Shown here: piece by piece, positions 37,801-45,755 of the stretch
Layout: each line of letters starts with the position of its first letter
Position numbering within the stretch: position 1 is the first letter of the stretch
DNA from: Pseudomonas fluorescens
GTDB taxonomy: Bacteria > Pseudomonadota > Gammaproteobacteria > Pseudomonadales > Pseudomonadaceae
Direction of reading: 5' to 3'
NCBI RefSeq assembly: GCF_001623525.1
Contig: NZ_CP015225.1
Coordinates: 5,034,501 to 5,098,500 of the forward strand
DNA: 64,000 nt
Translations under genes and position numbers: made by a program
Notes under the pieces: generated by a model
The model's database searches: none
The model's input: the letters and a program-made list of their open reading frames with translations, nothing else
What the model was told of the DNA's origin: nothing

Positions 37801-37934
37801 ACTTCATCGACGAGCTGGATTCGAAAATCCGCCTCTACGAAACCTTCCACAACGACCTGGCGAACTGGGTGCGTTTCGGCGATGCCGAGCCGGGTGATGC
37901 CTTGTACCGTGTTCCGTTGTCGACGCTGCCGTGA
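34836..37934 (+). CDS. ppkA: T6SS Ser/Thr kinase PpkA with VWA domain
   Basis: 1032 residues. The Hanks-type kinase has a glycine loop (GEGAMASVY), Lys41 in VALKVM, HRDVKPANILF at about 131 and DFG at about 152, followed by GTPSYMSPEQ. A Pro-rich stretch and a transmembrane helix (about 341-362) lead to a periplasmic part with a second Pro/Val-rich linker and a von Willebrand A domain whose MIDAS-like motif reads DTTVS (about residue 620). The kinase autophosphorylates and phosphorylates Fha once the TagQRST pathway signals. It belongs to the rightward T6SS operon. Confidence 0.96.
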   Translation: MSLTLNIVIPGYDIEGPIGEGAMASVYLATQRSLERKVALKVMAAALAADPTFCERFLREGKTLARLSHPHTVTIHDIGNVGELYYMAMEYLPNGTLKERIAAGLTPEQGLTYIRQIASALGYAHGLGLVHRDVKPANILFRADGTAVLSDFGIAKSLDDRTQFTQAGFAVGTPSYMSPEQARGQDIDGRADLYALGVVLYEILVGKLPYTGNDALSTALAHLTEPLPELPVHHGRYQDVLRKLLAKDPAERFPDAAALLRALDNLPDESAEATLIRPLSLQLPETPKPVGDLAGLTPMSIDIPSGPAYSPPPPQSQPKPVAPPIKPTVQSSVSEQRKGPVFALAAVAVAVALALGGAGYWWLSGDDGKAVKTPVATTTSVKPPEVKPPQAPEVPAVKPPVVPAAQPPVATEADGGQRPLLMAGKKTLFQRVLSKPGAKLADAPGAAPGKALPAFSVLYVYQRKDVDGGSWVRVGAATDGRSDGWLPAAQVSDWKQSLVLKFTERSGRAPVMFLRQPGDVEKLLANPSASKNVLLKAQQSPQEDQQVLALEPAASAVPQSQFYLLPIFDSRESLDENGQPVQLLNVASIDPGNTPKASSNTPITTANADAFRTAVVLVVDTTVSMQPYIDQVRDVVHELQTRIAERGELDSVSFGMVGFRSSIKKTPGLEYVAKTLITLEQGRDPQRFMELARQVKASTVSSHSFNEDAFAGVMEAVEGMDWSGYGGRLILLVTDAGALRKNDPFAATQMNEAEVRQAALGKQIKIYALHLLSDAGKKTHAGAQSQYRTLTADANPQIGDLYIPVPGADVRKFGERVDEIGSVFADLVHQVRSNKAQSVPLLSAAPSLADKSAAVGYAMHMDFLGRKSASQAPQLVSAWTADRDLTNPALPAFQVCVMLTKLQLNDLQQSLKLIVDAARKTQSSPKDFFQEIASASAYMSRDPSALRKGGNLADGGILGEYLEGLPYRSKSLNMTQDLWLSLSVAEQEDFIDELDSKIRLYETFHNDLANWVRFGDAEPGDALYRVPLSTLP

Positions 37935-38650
37935 TGCTGAACATGAGCGCGGTGCACAAAAGCCGGGGCGCTGGTAGTCAGCGCTACAGCCTGGTGATTC
38001 CACGGCTGCACTTGCGCGGCGGTGAACAACTGGCGGTGGTCGGTCCCAGCGGTTGCGGCAAGAGTACGTTGCTGGACCTGCTGGCGCTGGTTTTGGCACC
38101 GGATCAGGCCGGGCGCTTCGACTTCACGCCCGCCAACACACCGCTGGACATCGCCAAATTGTGGCGTGGGTCGCAACAAGGCACCTTGGCCGAGCTGCGC
38201 AGTCGTCACCTGGGTTATGTTCTGCAAACCGGCGGCCTGTTGGGCTTCCTGGACGTGCGCGGCAACATTGAGTTGTCGCGAAAACTGTTGGGTTTGAAGG
38301 ATGACGGCAGCGTGACGCGCCTGGCTGGGCAGTTGGATATTGCCGATCAACTGGACAAAAAACTGGCGGACTTGTCCGTCGGCCAGCGCCAGCGAGTCAG
38401 TTGCGCCCGCGCTCTGGCCCATGGCCCGCGCCTGCTGCTGGCCGATGAACCGACCGCCGCCCTCGACCCGCTGAACGCCGAGCGCGTCATGCAGTTGCTG
38501 GTGGCCCAGGCCCGTGAACACGGTGTGTGCTGTGTCGTCGCCACCCACGACGAAACGCTGGCCCGCGCCAGCGGTTTGCAGGTGCGGCGCATCAGTTGCC
38601 GGCGCGACGACGACGGCGGTGTCACCGCCACCCTTGGGGAGGCTTGCTGA
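37934..38650 (+). CDS. tagT: ABC transporter ATPase TagT
   Basis: 238 residues from an ATG overlapping the ppkA stop (TGATG); a GTG one codon earlier is also possible. Walker A is GPSGCGKS at 37-44, the signature is LSVGQRQR, and Walker B is LLLADEPTA. TagT pairs with the membrane protein TagS as a LolCDE-like ABC complex acting upstream of PpkA in envelope sensing. It ends with a TGATG overlap onto tagS. Confidence 0.93.
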   Translation: MLNMSAVHKSRGAGSQRYSLVIPRLHLRGGEQLAVVGPSGCGKSTLLDLLALVLAPDQAGRFDFTPANTPLDIAKLWRGSQQGTLAELRSRHLGYVLQTGGLLGFLDVRGNIELSRKLLGLKDDGSVTRLAGQLDIADQLDKKLADLSVGQRQRVSCARALAHGPRLLLADEPTAALDPLNAERVMQLLVAQAREHGVCCVVATHDETLARASGLQVRRISCRRDDDGGVTATLGEAC

Positions 38651-39846
38651 TGCGTGGCGCGCTGGTGGCTTCCCTGGCCTGGCAGGATTACCGCAACGAT
38701 GCCTGGCTGTCGGCCTGCTCGGTGCTCGCGCTGGTGGCCGTGGTGGCGCCGCTGCTGGTGTTGTTCGGCCTGAAGTTCGGCCTGGTCAGCAGCCTGACCG
38801 AGCGCTTGCAGAACGACCCGGCCACCCGCGAAATCATCCCCTTGGGCGGCGGTCGCTTCAGTGCCGAATTCATCGAGCAGTTGAGCCAGCGCGGCGACGT
38901 GGCCTTTGCCTTGCCGCGCACCCGGCAAATCGCCGCCACGGCGGATTTGAGCAGCGATGCTTCGGTTGTCACGGTCGAGATGATTCCCACCGCGGCCAAC
39001 GATCCCTTGTTCGAGCATTTGCCGGTGCCGCAAGGCCTGGATCAAGTGGTGCTCAGCCAGACCGCCGCTGAAAAGCTCGGCGCCAAGGCCGGCGATTGGG
39101 TGCAGGCCAGTTTCGGTCGGCAGGTGGCCGGTCGCAGCGAGGCGCAGCGCACTCGCGTGCAGGTATTGCATGTGCTGCCCCTGGAAGCCTTCGCCCGCGA
39201 CGGTCTGTTTGCACCCCTGGCCTTGCTGGAGGCCGCCGAGGATTACCGCGATGGCCGTGCCGTGCCTGCGTTCGGCTGGCCGGGCGATGCGGTGAGTGTG
39301 GCCGGGCAACGGGTCTACCCGGCGTTTCGTTTGTATGCCCGCAGCCTCGGCGACGTCGAGCCGCTGCGGCGGTATTTTGCTGGGCAGAACCTGCTGGTCT
39401 CGACCCAGGCCCAGACCATCGCACAAGTGCAATCGCTGAGCCGCAATCTGTCGATCGTGTTCTGGATCATCGCCGGGTTGGCCTTGGCCGGTGCGTTCGC
39501 GGCGATCTTTGCCGGCGCCCTGGCGGCGGTCGAGCGTAAGCGCCGGGAGTTGTCGGTGTTGCGCCTGCTGGGGGTTTCCACCGCGGCGCTGTTGCTGTTC
39601 GTGGTGTTGCAGGCCCTCTACAGCGCCACGTTCGCGGCCCTGCTGAGTGCCGGCCTGTATGGCCTGGCGCAGTCGGGCCTGAATTATTTATTTGCACAGA
39701 TGCCCGGCGAATACGCCAGCCATCTGTTGGTGCGTCACTACACTTTGGCCCTGGTGGCCGTGCTCGGCGTCAGCGCCGTCGCGGCGGCTTGTGGTGGCTG
39801 GCGGGTGGCGCGCATCCAGGCGTGTGAAGGAATTCGCGATGTATAA
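38650..39846 (+). CDS. tagS: FtsX-like membrane protein TagS
   Basis: 398 residues from the ATG at 38650 at the tagT stop. One N-terminal transmembrane helix (about 18-40) is followed by a periplasmic domain and three C-terminal helices starting near residues 272, 316 and 365, the MacB/FtsX layout. It forms the membrane half of the TagST transporter. The last residues run to the tagR start with a short overlap. Confidence 0.92.
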   Translation: MRGALVASLAWQDYRNDAWLSACSVLALVAVVAPLLVLFGLKFGLVSSLTERLQNDPATREIIPLGGGRFSAEFIEQLSQRGDVAFALPRTRQIAATADLSSDASVVTVEMIPTAANDPLFEHLPVPQGLDQVVLSQTAAEKLGAKAGDWVQASFGRQVAGRSEAQRTRVQVLHVLPLEAFARDGLFAPLALLEAAEDYRDGRAVPAFGWPGDAVSVAGQRVYPAFRLYARSLGDVEPLRRYFAGQNLLVSTQAQTIAQVQSLSRNLSIVFWIIAGLALAGAFAAIFAGALAAVERKRRELSVLRLLGVSTAALLLFVVLQALYSATFAALLSAGLYGLAQSGLNYLFAQMPGEYASHLLVRHYTLALVAVLGVSAVAAACGGWRVARIQACEGIRDV

Positions 39847-41566
39847 GTTATTGGGCGCCGCCGTGGCGCTGAGCCTGGCCGGTTTGGTCTGGGCTGATGA
39901 AAGCACGGACAAACTGGACAACCCCAAGCCGTTGCCCGACGACGTCAGCCTGCCGCTGCCGTGCGAAGGCCAGATGGTGTTCCGCTACGTCTACATCCTC
40001 GCCCAGGGCACCCTGGACGACCGTGAGATCAGCCTCGGTTATCCGTTCAGCGAAGGCGAGGCGGGTTACCAGCAGTCGTTCATTTCCGGCTACCGGCGCG
40101 ACTTCATCAACGGCCAGTTCACCCTCAAGGACTTGCCCAAGGACTGGAACACCACCATCACGCCGTTGATGCCCAAGACCGACGCCAAGACGCCGCTCAA
40201 GCCGATGCTGTACTTCATCGGCAAGTACGAGGTCACGGCCCGGCAGTACGCCCAAGTCATGGCCCAGGCGCAATCGCTGGCCAGCGGCGAACCGGCCCCG
40301 GCCTGCGAAACCTTGCAAGCCGATTTGCCCCAAGGCGTGGCCGGGCGTTTGCCCAAGGTGAAACTGTCGAAATTCGAGGCCGAGCGTTTCTCGGCGGTGT
40401 ACAGCGCCTGGCTGATGAAGTACCACAAGGACCTGCTGCCGGTGAGCGGTCGCGGCACCTCCGCCGAAGACGGCGGGCTGGGTTTCGTGCGCTTGCCGAC
40501 GGAAGTCGAATGGGAATTCGCCGCCCGCGGCGGCCAGGCCGTGAGCCGTCAGGACTTGGAAGGGCGCCTGTTTCCGCGGCGCCTGGAAGGCAGTGAAAGC
40601 GACGGGCCGCTGGCCGATTGGGCGGTGTTCAACCAGGTCGCCGGCGGCACTGGCCAGGCAGCGCGGCTGATGCCCATCGGCACCAAGTTGCCGAACCCTA
40701 TCGGTTTGTTTGACGTGGTGGGCAACGCCGCCGAGATGGTCCAGGAATCCTTCCAGTTGGTGCACGCCGGTCGCCGCCAGGGCGCCTATGGCGGCTTCGT
40801 GGTCAAGGGCGGCAACTACCTGGAAGGCGAGGGCACGCTGTTCACCGGCATGCGCCGCGAGTACCCGTTGTTCGCCGCCGACGGCACTGAGCAAAGCAAC
40901 GAAACCACCGGTTTTCGCGTGGCCGTCGGCGCCTTGTCGGCGCCACGTTCGCGCTACAAGGAATTGTTTGCCCAGTGGCAAAAAGAAGGCCGGCTCGCGT
41001 CGCTGACCGATGCCATCGACGACGCCGACGACCCGACCAAGCGCCTGGACAGCATCATCGCCGCCAGCGTCGATCCGCGCCTGCAAGCCGAACTGGGCCT
41101 GGTCAACGAAGAACTCAAGCGCAACGTCTCGCTCATCGCCCAGCAGCGCGAGGAAGCGGCAGGCAACCTGATCCAGTCGTCAGCCTTGGTGGCCGAGACC
41201 GTCAACAACTACAACATCCGCCTGACCAATCTGCAGAACAGCCGGCAAGCCGCGTTGGACGCCAAGGACGAGGCCAGCGCCCAGCTGTTTGCCACAGCCA
41301 TCGACAATGGTCGCAGCGCCTTGGACGGCGCGGTGGCGATTTACATCGACAACCTGGCCACCGGCACGCGTTACACCGATGCGGTGATCCAGGCGCAGTT
41401 CCAGCGCATCAAGGAAGAATTGGAGCGCAAGCCGGTCCTAGGCAAGAGCCTGGTGGCGCGTGCAACGTTATTCGTTCGTCATGTCGGGGATTATCGTCAG
41501 CAAAAACGAGCCGACCCGGCGGCGATATTGAAGGAATTGCTCGCATCGAACGCTCAGCGGTCTTGA
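39839..41566 (+). CDS. tagR: Formylglycine-enzyme-like periplasmic protein TagR
   Basis: 575 residues from the ATG at 39839, inside the last codons of tagS. A signal peptide (YKLLGAAVALSLAGLVWAD) is followed by an FGE/sulfatase-modifying-like fold: MLYFIGKYEVTARQYAQVM, RLPTEVEWEFAARGG, NPIGLFDVVGNAAEMVQ and NETTGFRVAVG. The C-terminal ~190 residues are charged and helical, probably coiled coil. TagR acts in the periplasm as an activator of PpkA together with TagQ and TagST; it is not expected to make formylglycine. Confidence 0.92.
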   Translation: MYKLLGAAVALSLAGLVWADESTDKLDNPKPLPDDVSLPLPCEGQMVFRYVYILAQGTLDDREISLGYPFSEGEAGYQQSFISGYRRDFINGQFTLKDLPKDWNTTITPLMPKTDAKTPLKPMLYFIGKYEVTARQYAQVMAQAQSLASGEPAPACETLQADLPQGVAGRLPKVKLSKFEAERFSAVYSAWLMKYHKDLLPVSGRGTSAEDGGLGFVRLPTEVEWEFAARGGQAVSRQDLEGRLFPRRLEGSESDGPLADWAVFNQVAGGTGQAARLMPIGTKLPNPIGLFDVVGNAAEMVQESFQLVHAGRRQGAYGGFVVKGGNYLEGEGTLFTGMRREYPLFAADGTEQSNETTGFRVAVGALSAPRSRYKELFAQWQKEGRLASLTDAIDDADDPTKRLDSIIAASVDPRLQAELGLVNEELKRNVSLIAQQREEAAGNLIQSSALVAETVNNYNIRLTNLQNSRQAALDAKDEASAQLFATAIDNGRSALDGAVAIYIDNLATGTRYTDAVIQAQFQRIKEELERKPVLGKSLVARATLFVRHVGDYRQQKRADPAAILKELLASNAQRS

Positions 41567-41651
41567 GTGTTCGTTGTCAGCGAGCTTGGAAGGGACTCAG
41601 GCGGCGATAGCGCCGCGCTGAGCAGGTCAACACTTAAACGAGAACACCACT

Positions 41652-42593
41652 ATGCTTTTCTCCCGTAAACCATTTGCTTCGGTTTCCAAGCGTCACTTGC
41701 TGATGGTCGCTGTCGGCTTCAGCACCGTACTGACCGGCTGCGCCACGTCGCCGACTTCCAAAGTCGCCTCGAGCACCAAGGTCGAGTACTACCCGAACTG
41801 CTACGAGCCGGTGCAGCACTTGCGCTCTACCGAAGGCAACATGACCAAGTCCGTGGTTACCGGTGCGGCTGTTGGCGCGGTCGGCGGTGCACTGCTGGGC
41901 GTTTTGACCGCCGATAAGGAAGACCGTGGCCGCAACGCCGCCATCGGTGCCGCGGGCGGCGCCCTGGCCGGTGGTGCTGCCGGTTACTACACCGAGCGCC
42001 AGAAGCAGATCGCCGATGACAACCAGCGCATCGCCTCCTACGCCGCCGACGTCAACAAAAGCGTCTCCGACATCGACCGCAGCACCGCTTACGCCAAGAC
42101 GTCGCAGCAGTGCTACCAGAACGCGTTCAGCAAACTGGTTGCCGACCGCAAGGCCAAGACCGTCAACGACACCGAAGGCCGCAAGCGCCTGGCGGAAATC
42201 GTCGCTGGCCTGAAAGAGTCGAACGACCTGATTGTCGCGGTCAACGGCAAGGCCTCGGAAGATCTGAACAACTACACCCAGGCCTATGAAAAAGACCTGC
42301 AGCAGGTGGGTGTGCAGCGTACTGACGTGGTGACTGTGGCCACTGCTGATACCACGCCGGTCGTGGCCCAGACCACCAACAAGAAAAAGAACAAGATCGT
42401 GCAGCCGGCCAAGAAGAAAGACTTGCCAGTCGTGCCGAAAGAAGCGGTGACCACCGAGAAAACCCTGCAGACCGCCAAGGCCAAGCAGGATGAGAGCAAG
42501 CAGGTTGCCAGCGCGGGTACCACTCAGGTCAATAGCATGTGCAAGAACCCGGACCTGGGTGACTGGGCACCGGTTCCTTGCCCGAATGTTTGA
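41652..42593 (+). CDS. tagQ: Outer-membrane lipoprotein TagQ
   Basis: 313 residues with a lipoprotein signal ending VLTGC. A glycine-zipper region (AAVGAVGGALLG and AAIGAAGGALAGGAAG, about 75-120) precedes a helical part and a Lys/Thr/Val-rich C terminus. TagQ localises TagR at the outer membrane in the threonine-phosphorylation pathway. It is separated from tagR by 85 bases and is the last gene of the rightward T6SS operon. Confidence 0.9.
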   Translation: MLFSRKPFASVSKRHLLMVAVGFSTVLTGCATSPTSKVASSTKVEYYPNCYEPVQHLRSTEGNMTKSVVTGAAVGAVGGALLGVLTADKEDRGRNAAIGAAGGALAGGAAGYYTERQKQIADDNQRIASYAADVNKSVSDIDRSTAYAKTSQQCYQNAFSKLVADRKAKTVNDTEGRKRLAEIVAGLKESNDLIVAVNGKASEDLNNYTQAYEKDLQQVGVQRTDVVTVATADTTPVVAQTTNKKKNKIVQPAKKKDLPVVPKEAVTTEKTLQTAKAKQDESKQVASAGTTQVNSMCKNPDLGDWAPVPCPNV

Positions 42594-42602
42594 TTGAGTG
42601 AG

Positions 42603-42627
42603 GGCTGCTGATCATTGGTCAGCAGCC
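42603..42627 (+). terminator. Hairpin after tagQ
   Basis: A perfect nine-base stem GGCTGCTGA / TCAGCAGCC with a seven-base loop lies ten bases after the tagQ stop. There is no U-run after it, so it ends or protects the operon transcript together with the REP pair that follows. Confidence 0.5.
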
Positions 42628-42633
42628 AAAACT

Positions 42634-42724
42634 TGTGGGAGCGAGCTTGCTCGCGATAGCGTCCGTTCAGTTGGCATCCATGTTGACTGACCCGTCGCTA
42701 TCGCGAGCAAGCTCGCTCCCACAG
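42634..42724. repeat. Paired REP inverted repeat after tagQ
   Basis: The arms TTGTGGGAGCGAGCTTGCTC and GAGCAAGCTCGCTCCCACAG, extended by GCGATAGCG / CGCTATCGC, flank a ~30-base spacer. Confidence 0.9.
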
Positions 42725-42805
42725 TTGTTTTGTACTGGCTGAAATATCTGCAACACCCCGGGGCGGGCCTGCTCGCGATGGCGCCAGCCCAGACAACCCA
42801 TAACC

Positions 42806-42998
42806 CGTGGCGAGGGAGCTTGCTCCCGCTCGGCTGCGCAGCAGTCGCAACACCGGCTCATGCGGTCCGGCTGACAAAAAGCAGGGGCCTGCTTCGCAGG
42901 CCAGCGGGAGCAAGCTCCCTCGCCACGTTGGGTTTGTGTGGAGTCGAAATTAGCGCTCGACCAAAGTCCCTGTGGGAGCGAGCCCGCTCGCGATGGCG
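42806..42998. repeat. Second REP cluster (one pair plus a lone unit)
   Basis: A pair of the CGTGGCGAGGGAGCTTGCTC type occupies 42806-42927 with an ~75-base spacer. A lone, slightly degenerate unit of the other type (CTGTGGGAGCGAGCCCGCTC) follows at 42970-42998. A further decayed unit is visible near 42765-42780. The 432 bases from tagQ to 43025 contain no gene. Confidence 0.85.
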
Positions 42999-43025
42999 TC
43001 GGCTCAGCTTGCATCAATGCCAGCG

Positions 43026-43405
43026 CTACCCCTTGGCGTCAGGCGCCGCCATCCCCTTGTTTTCCAGATCATCCAACGCCCGCTCGACCAACAACTGCAC
43101 CCCATCGGCCATGCGACTGATCGCTAGGGCCACGCAACGGCGTGAGTCGTCGACGTCGTCAGCCAGGTCAGCGGCGATGGTGCTGATGGACAGCAGGTCT
43201 TCGGAGGCGTTGGCCAGCAGGGTTTCGGTGTCGATGTGGGGGAGACGATGAAGAGCTGGTTTTTGTCGGGTTCGGGCGGGGAGGGTTGGGGGTTGAGGTA
43301 GTAGTCGAGGGCGCGGGTGGCGGCGTCTTCGAGCTTTTTTTCTTCCTGCGCTTGGACGCGGGATTTGTGGCCGTTTTGTGGCGGATTAGGAGTGACCTTG
43401 AACAT
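43026..43405 (-). pseudogene. DUF6124-family gene broken by a one-base frameshift
   Basis: The frame from ATG 43405 reads MFKVTPNPPQNGHKSR..KLEDAATRALDYYL and reaches LFIVSP at about 43250. It then shifts: the expected continuation IDTETLLANASEDLLS..RRCVALAISRM..LVERALDDLENKG is in another frame and ends at a TAG at 43026. Restoring one base in the CCCCCAC run at about 43243-43250 (SP-D-IDTET) gives a normal 126-residue protein. Small proteins of this type (formerly DUF3077) are common in Pseudomonas and of unknown function. It may be a genuine recent inactivation or a sequencing error in a homopolymer. Confidence 0.85.
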
Positions 43406-43414
43406 AGATGTATC

Positions 43415-43577
43415 CCGATATGTATTTGAAGAAAACAGCCACCGTTCGTTGCACCGAATTAAGGTGGCAGCCGTGCGTAGGTGTGCAAGACCGGGCATAT
43501 CGGACCCCGGCAGACTCGAAAGTCTCCCACGCACAGCCGCCATAGCAGTTGCGCGCCGATATGTACCGGACTTGCAC
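43415..43577 (-). promoter_or_regulatory. Candidate structured 5' leader RNA of the DUF6124 gene
   Basis: On the minus strand, 43577 to 43483 can fold into a three-way junction. P1 pairs GUGCAAG/CUUGCAC, CCGG/CCGG and CAUAUCGG/CCGAUAUG (19 pairs). P2 is CGCGCAACUGC/GCGGCUGUGCG with a four-base loop. P3 is AGACU-UUCG-AGUCU. The decamer UACAUAUCGG of the P1 5' strand recurs at 43424-43415, overlapping the GGGA ribosome binding site, so the P1 3' strand could pair with either copy. A short GCCACC/GGUGGC hairpin lies between. Transcription from upstream of 43577 is assumed. Confidence 0.5.
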
Positions 43578-43845
43578 GTCCGTGTCACCGTTTTTTGCGA
43601 TGACGAACAAAGGTTAGCGGCGCACCAGAGCCCTGCCTAGTTCACGAACAGCCCGGCGTTTTGAAGGAAATCTCTGAGGACCCTGAAGGACAATGAAAGC
43701 CGCAATCATCCGCCGCTAAAACGTGACTTGGCAGTCATCATGCAAGAAAACTAATCCATCTTCCGCTAAAGCGATCCGATGATGGCGTTCCGTCGAGGAA
43801 TCGCTAAACTGCCAGCCATTCATCTTTCTTCACGAGGCGGTGCCC

Positions 43846-44235
43846 ATGAAATTTCGTTTTCTGCTGTGGATGCTGGGGTTGTTGATGGGCAAGGCCAGCC
43901 GGACCAATCCGGCGTTCCAACAGCAGTTGGGCGATAAGGAATTGGTGTTCCAATTGCAAACCCTGGACGGCAAAGTCGCCCGGCATTTCACGGTGAAAAA
44001 CCAGCGCATCACCAGCCAGTCCGGCACCTACCCGGAGCCTGCCTTCGCCATCGCCTTCAAGGACGCCGCCTATGGCTTCGCCACGATGCAGGCCAAGAAC
44101 AAGCAACTGGCATTCATGACGGGGATTCAGGACAAGTCGATCCAGATCAAGGGCAACCCGGCGCTGGTGATCTGGTTCCAGGGGTTGACCAAGTACTTGA
44201 AGCCGAAGAAGGCCAAGGCCAAGGCGAAAGTGTGA
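43846..44235 (+). CDS. Small protein with SCP2-like sterol-carrier fold (probable)
   Basis: 129 residues from the ATG at 43846; the GTG at 43840 is two codons upstream. The pattern ELVFQLQTLDGKVARHFTVKNQRI, YPEPAFAIAFKDAAYGFATM and IQIKGNPALVIWFQGL resembles SCP2-type lipid-binding domains (a substrate-binding strand followed by 'G...L..lf..L'). The first ~18 residues are hydrophobic (FRFLLWMLGLLMG) and could anchor it in the membrane. The C terminus is a Lys-rich tail. It stands alone, and its role is unknown. Confidence 0.65.
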   Translation: MKFRFLLWMLGLLMGKASRTNPAFQQQLGDKELVFQLQTLDGKVARHFTVKNQRITSQSGTYPEPAFAIAFKDAAYGFATMQAKNKQLAFMTGIQDKSIQIKGNPALVIWFQGLTKYLKPKKAKAKAKV

Positions 44236-44384
44236 GTGTCGGTTTGGTGTAAAGCATAAGCGCCTTATTCCGCAAAGTTCTTTACAACTGTCATTGCTGA
44301 CAGGTGTAAAGCTGCCTGTACAGGCGCTCCATAAAGGTACCTATCTAAAACTGGATTGCGTGCATCCTTGATGGAGCAATAACC

Positions 44385-45728
44385 ATGGTTCAGTCAGCAA
44401 GAGCCGTAGAGACAGGCACACTCGACCCAACCTTCGCCGATGGCGGTGTACTGAGGTTTCCGATACCCGAGATTTCCGGATTCAACACTGAGGCGGTTTT
44501 GCCATTGCCCGGGAATAAGCTACTCGTAGCCATCCTCTTATTGGGAGTTGATGCGCCTGTCGCGCTCGCCAGGTTGAACGAGGATGGCTCGCTGGACCTG
44601 GGGTTTGGCGGGAATGGATCGGGTTTGGTTGAGATTTCCCTGGACGACCACTATTTCGACAGCGTTAAAGAGCTGCGCGGTTTAAGCGATGGTGGATGGC
44701 TGGTGTTTGGGCAGTACCGTAAGGGTTCCTGGGGTGGCAAATATGTCGTGCGACATAATCGGGACGGGCAGCCGGATATGTCGTTTGGTGAAAAAGGGGT
44801 GCTTTTGATCCGCGATGGCCGTCCCAGGGACGCTGGAATACGGACGCAAGCGTTTGATCGCGATAGCGAGATATCTTCAACCGGGGCGCCGAGGGTTACG
44901 GGTAGCGAGAGCGCTTGTGCGGTTCAGCAGGATGGAAAGATCCTCTTGGTCAGCTATGTGAGGGGGGCCGGCTACTCAAAACAGGCTGTACTTCGCCTTA
45001 ACCCGGACGGTACGACGGACCATACGTTCAACGGAACTGGTTTTGCACCTATTGAGCTCGGTGGTATCCCACACGAATGGAATGTTGTCGAGGCTATCGC
45101 TGTTCAGGCGGATGGCAAGGTGCTGGTGAGTGGTGAGTTCGGTCAGGAAAACCCGGACGCCAGAGTTGCGTACGTCCTGCGTCTTGATGCCTCGGGGCAG
45201 CTTGACACCAGTTTCAATGGAGGGATGGTGACTGTCCGTAGCACGGCGGCTCTTTCTGTGAAGGGTATCTCGATAAGAGAGGCTGATGGCACGATCGTCG
45301 TAGTGGGCAAAGCGTCAGTCAATTCTGTCCCCCATGGGCTGATGTTCGTTCTAACTTCCGGGGGATTTTTCGACTTCAATTTCAATCGTGGGCAGCCCCT
45401 GTTCTCGCTACTGGTGCCTCAAGGCTTAATGTGGAGCCGTAGTTCATTGCGTGCAGATGGTTCGATCCTCGTCGCTGGTTCAACCGGCCCGGGTTATGTG
45501 GAAGAAAGGCTTACGGCATTGACAGCCCTCTTTCGTCCAGACGGTTCTCTGGATCCGTCATTCAACGGCAGCGGCTTCACTGTTTTCGACGAGGAAGGGA
45601 GGTATGAGTCTGTTACGGATATGAAGGTAATGGCCGATGACCGGATCGTTGTGTGCGGGTTCGCGTGGGTAGACGGTGACCCTTGGGCTTATATCGGTGG
45701 TGGTTGGGTGATTCGTTATCTGGCTTAA
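44385..45728 (+). CDS. Delta-60 repeat (beta-propeller-like) protein
   Basis: 447 residues from the ATG at 44385 with TGGAGC nine bases upstream. It is built of ~55-60-residue repeats, each with an LDPTFADGG / LDLGFGGNG / PDMSFGEKG / TDHTFNGTG / LDTSFNGG / LDPSFNGSG core, the delta-60 repeat signature. No signal peptide or transmembrane segment is evident, so a cytosolic location or non-classical export would be needed. Codon use is looser and less GC-rich than in the flanking T6SS genes, and the gene sits between repeat clusters, suggesting acquisition. Function is not known. Confidence 0.8.
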   Translation: MVQSARAVETGTLDPTFADGGVLRFPIPEISGFNTEAVLPLPGNKLLVAILLLGVDAPVALARLNEDGSLDLGFGGNGSGLVEISLDDHYFDSVKELRGLSDGGWLVFGQYRKGSWGGKYVVRHNRDGQPDMSFGEKGVLLIRDGRPRDAGIRTQAFDRDSEISSTGAPRVTGSESACAVQQDGKILLVSYVRGAGYSKQAVLRLNPDGTTDHTFNGTGFAPIELGGIPHEWNVVEAIAVQADGKVLVSGEFGQENPDARVAYVLRLDASGQLDTSFNGGMVTVRSTAALSVKGISIREADGTIVVVGKASVNSVPHGLMFVLTSGGFFDFNFNRGQPLFSLLVPQGLMWSRSSLRADGSILVAGSTGPGYVEERLTALTALFRPDGSLDPSFNGSGFTVFDEEGRYESVTDMKVMADDRIVVCGFAWVDGDPWAYIGGGWVIRYLA

Positions 45729-45755
45729 GCCGCAAGGAACACGTAGACAAGCCTG

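Noticed and set aside
42634..42998. Repeated palindromes as a possible CRISPR array
   Set aside because: Units are inverted pairs of REP type with irregular spacing, also scattered over the window; there are no direct repeats with uniform spacers.
43386..43610. 74-codon frame (MFVIAKNGDTDVQVRY...) over the DUF6124 leader
   Set aside because: It lacks a ribosome binding site and overlaps strongly base-paired arms; an RNA element explains the sequence better, although a short peptide is not excluded.
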